A stretch of 53,200 nt of DNA from an uncultured bacterium. Lineage in GTDB: Bacteria > Margulisbacteria > Marinamargulisbacteria > SXXA01. This document shows positions 50,997 to 53,200 of the stretch, one piece after another (within the stretch, counting starts at the first letter, position 1; every line of letters begins with the position of its first letter). The stretch is taken from contig CAIPHK010000029.1 in the NCBI GenBank assembly GCA_903864835.1, positions 1-53,200 of the forward strand, given 5' to 3'. A model generated the notes under the pieces. It searched no databases and was not told the origin of the DNA. It worked only from the letters and a program-made list of their open reading frames with translations. A program made the position numbers and the translations under genes.

Positions 50997-53200
50997 GTGA
51001 TAAAACGAATTGCGTTAATGTTAATGGTGGTGATCGGATTTCCGATATGGGTGGCCGCAACTGGTCCGAGTACAGTGAGAGTCGAAGCGAAAATTACTGA
51101 CCCGGTAACCGGGCCCCCCAATGGCAATTATGCCGTTCGATTTCGCTTATATCCTGATGGAACTTCGACATCCAATGTGTTATGGGAAGAAAATCAAACC
51201 AGTGTACTTTTTGTGGAGGGCGTCTTTGCTGCAACATTGGGATCGAGTACCGCATTTAAGCAGTCCGATTTTAATTACCCCAATTTGATTCTGGGAATTC
51301 AGTTAGAGTCATCCTCTGAAGTCCAAATTCCGGTAAGTTCGGTCCCTTCTGCAATTAAATCCAGATGGGCCGATTATGTGGGGAATTTCGACTGGGCGAG
51401 TGTCAACGTGACCAATACGCCGAATGTCTCGGCATTTTCGGGTTCGATCGTTGCGACACAAATTCCTGATTCTATTGTGACGAGCCGAATGATTTCGACG
51501 GGCGCGATTTTGGATTCCCATATTACCGGGCCCATTAGTATTTCAAAAATATCCGGATCGATTACTTCCCTCAATATTGGGTCTAATTCGATTACAGGCA
51601 CCAGCATTATTGATGGAGCGATTACTAATTCCAAGTTAAGTCTGGGAACCTACTCCAATATTATTGGTGTTGGGTCGTTGATCTCTACGTTAAACGCACA
51701 GTCCGGCGCCGTGATTGGGGGCAGTGTGGTATTCAGCAATTTGCAAGCGGCGCCAGCGAATCGATCCATGGTGACGATTCTTAGTAACCAGTTATATACC
51801 ACCGATACTTCGGGATGGGACTTGGTGAGCACTGATGATGTTACAACGTTTAAACAACTCACGGATGTCAGCGTGACGTCGTACAATTCAGTATTGGGAC
51901 AGGTGGTGGCGGTCAATTCTGCGGGAAGTGGATTAACCTTTGTTGATACGTCTACGTGGGACAAAGTGGCCAACGATGACATTACGACCTTTGCAAAACT
52001 GACGGATGTGAGTGTGACCTCCTATAATAATGTGCCTGGATATTACCTTCAGGTCAATTCTGGGGGGACGGGTATTACGTTCATTAATCCAACCACGACG
52101 GGGATTGGGAACGCATCGCTGCTGTCTGGCCTCTCGTCATCCCAATTTTTGCGGACTGATACCAGCTCCACAATTTCGTCGGGTCAATTGGCGTTGTCAT
52201 CGGGTACAACCTTAAATATCTATACAGGGGCAGCGCTTAACGTCGCGGGACGACTTGTTATTGGGGGGACCTCGGTTGGCGCACTCGCGACGTTAGATCA
52301 AGTAGCGGCGGGTCAAATTCAAAACCTGGTTATATCGGATTATCATATTTCTCCGACGGCGGCCGTTTCATGGAGCAAAATTTCAAAATCGGGAGCGAGT
52401 TTAGCGGACCTTCAAACCCGAAGTGCATCAGATATTAATAGTGGGCAATTGGGCGCTGCGTATTATGACGCCTATCAAAATTTGACTTTATTTGATCGTG
52501 TGGCGACGGATAATAACGGCGCAAGAACGGCGTTGATTCGAAAGAGTTATGCGGACTCGGCGTATTTGAGAGCTGATATATCATCAACCGCAAATAGTGG
52601 GACGACATTGGCGATGGGGACTGGAACTACGCTAAACGTGATGGGTAATTTTCTATCAAGCGGAAGTGTTGTATTTAATGGACCGACCACGTCGGCACCG
52701 TTTTCTGTAGCCTCGAGTCAAAATGTAAGTAATTTGAATGCCTCCTATTTAGGTGGCGTTGGAAGTGACAGTTTTTTACGATCAGATACCTCCACAACGT
52801 ATGGGGGTAGTGGACAGACCCTTTCGATTGGTGGGACGAGTGGATTGATACTGTCATCCGGCTCAACTTTGACTATTTCGAGTGGGGCGACCTTGAATAT
52901 AGACGGATCCTTAGTTGTTCAAGGGTCATTCGGTGGCGTTTCAGCGACCAGTGCCAACTTTACAGGAACGGCAACCGCCAATCAGTTTGCCGGCGTTTCC
53001 GGTGTATTTACCGGAACGGTGACCGCAAGTGCATTTGAAGGAAATGGATCTGCACTAACGGCGTTAAATGCGGGTAGTTTGAGCAGTGGAACATTAGATT
53101 CGGCTCGGTTGAGTGGAGCGTACACCGGGATCACCGGATTGGTAACGTTAACGACGGGATTGTCCGGAACAACCGGAACGTTTAGTGGAACAGTGACTGC
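50997..53200 (+). CDS. Large repetitive fibre-like surface protein (runs off window)
   Basis: At least 734 residues, open to the window end. GTG 50997 is preferred because AAGGG lies ~11 nt upstream; GTG 50988 is possible. Signal peptide IKRIALMLMVVIGFPIWVAA. An early domain has ITDPVTGPPNGNYAVRFRLY. The rest is Ser/Thr/Gly-rich repeats typical of phage-tail-fibre or adhesin shafts: LTDVSVTSYN occurs twice at ~60-residue spacing with LTFVDTSTWDK / ITFINP; FLRTDTSSTISSG, YLRADISSTANSG and FLRSDTSTTYGG recur; later TFSGTVTA-type repeats and GNGSALTALNAG. Likely a trimeric surface fibre. The start is in the same run as the barrel gene. Confidence 0.85.
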   Translation, partial: MIKRIALMLMVVIGFPIWVAATGPSTVRVEAKITDPVTGPPNGNYAVRFRLYPDGTSTSNVLWEENQTSVLFVEGVFAATLGSSTAFKQSDFNYPNLILGIQLESSSEVQIPVSSVPSAIKSRWADYVGNFDWASVNVTNTPNVSAFSGSIVATQIPDSIVTSRMISTGAILDSHITGPISISKISGSITSLNIGSNSITGTSIIDGAITNSKLSLGTYSNIIGVGSLISTLNAQSGAVIGGSVVFSNLQAAPANRSMVTILSNQLYTTDTSGWDLVSTDDVTTFKQLTDVSVTSYNSVLGQVVAVNSAGSGLTFVDTSTWDKVANDDITTFAKLTDVSVTSYNNVPGYYLQVNSGGTGITFINPTTTGIGNASLLSGLSSSQFLRTDTSSTISSGQLALSSGTTLNIYTGAALNVAGRLVIGGTSVGALATLDQVAAGQIQNLVISDYHISPTAAVSWSKISKSGASLADLQTRSASDINSGQLGAAYYDAYQNLTLFDRVATDNNGARTALIRKSYADSAYLRADISSTANSGTTLAMGTGTTLNVMGNFLSSGSVVFNGPTTSAPFSVASSQNVSNLNASYLGGVGSDSFLRSDTSTTYGGSGQTLSIGGTSGLILSSGSTLTISSGATLNIDGSLVVQGSFGGVSATSANFTGTATANQFAGVSGVFTGTVTASAFEGNGSALTALNAGSLSSGTLDSARLSGAYTGITGLVTLTTGLSGTTGTFSGTVT

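Noticed and set aside
1-53200. tRNA, rRNA, prophage or secretion-apparatus genes
   Set aside because: I looked for tRNA-like cloverleaf ends in the gaps, phage structural genes and type III/IV/VI apparatus genes; none is convincing, so the effector reading of region 1 has no secretion system in the window to support it.

Overview
The window is a gene-dense bacterial chromosome segment of moderate GC with many GTG starts and many 1-4 nt start/stop overlaps. It encodes outer-membrane proteins (a TonB-dependent receptor, a PorV-like barrel, a protein with a C-terminal sorting-like domain), so the cell is diderm. No rRNA, tRNA or other clock gene is present, so I cannot place it by phylogeny. The mix of SUF Fe-S assembly, a YPNPF-type C-terminal domain, a repetitive fibre-like surface protein, a mitochondrial-carrier-like protein and a very large effector-like protein suggests an uncultured candidate-phylum bacterium that may associate with eukaryotes. 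That placement is inference.

Layout. (1) 1-9.3 kb, accessory region: the end of an IS3-family element beside a truncated gene; a 355-residue protein with the three-fold repeat of mitochondrial (SLC25) carriers; a HigBA-type toxin-antitoxin module flanked by ~70-bp direct repeats made from the carrier gene's 3' end; an 1848-residue helical/beta-rich protein translationally coupled to a 118-residue partner; and two more small paralogs of that partner. (2) 9.3-14.7 kb: msrB with a DUF2237 gene, an unrecognised gene, and a UvrD/AddA-type helicase-nuclease. A family of ~77-bp double-hairpin repeats surrounds this last gene. One copy lies in frame inside it and another supplies its last codons and stop. 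(3) 14.7-22.2 kb: a PfkB-type sugar kinase and a full SUF operon (Rrf2 regulator, sufBCDSU, NFU-type scaffold) with a good promoter and an upstream dyad. (4) 22.4-30.4 kb: Fe-S client and accessory genes in tight overlaps: mtaB, miaB, an 81-residue orphan, an HCF101-type Mrp carrier with a C-terminal DUF971 domain, yajQ and a ferredoxin-NADP reductase, followed by a lipoprotein, a degenerate esterase and a small tautomerase. (5) 30.4-43 kb: DUF2157/GDYXXLXY membrane pair, PhoH-like ATPase, GT4 glycosyltransferase, alanine racemase, MnmD-like methyltransferase, YkgJ-like protein, a degenerate membrane-anchored amidohydrolase, TonB receptor, DUF2797 and RlmD-like rRNA methyltransferase. (6) 43-53.2 kb: M16 protease, cyclophilin, triosephosphate isomerase, a membrane-pyrophosphatase homologue that has lost most catalytic acidic residues, then three surface genes ending in a long fibre-like protein that runs off the window.

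How it fits together: regions 3 and 4 read as one Fe-S economy, in which a sulfur source (SufS/SufU), scaffold (SufBCD), carriers (NFU, Mrp/HCF101) and client radical-SAM enzymes (MtaB, MiaB) are encoded consecutively. Region 1 is the best candidate for an undescribed host-interaction system: a bacterial mitochondrial-carrier homologue next to a giant AvrE/DspE-like protein with a coupled, chaperone-sized partner. A second theme is loss of catalytic residues in otherwise intact enzyme folds (pyrophosphatase, esterase, amidohydrolase).
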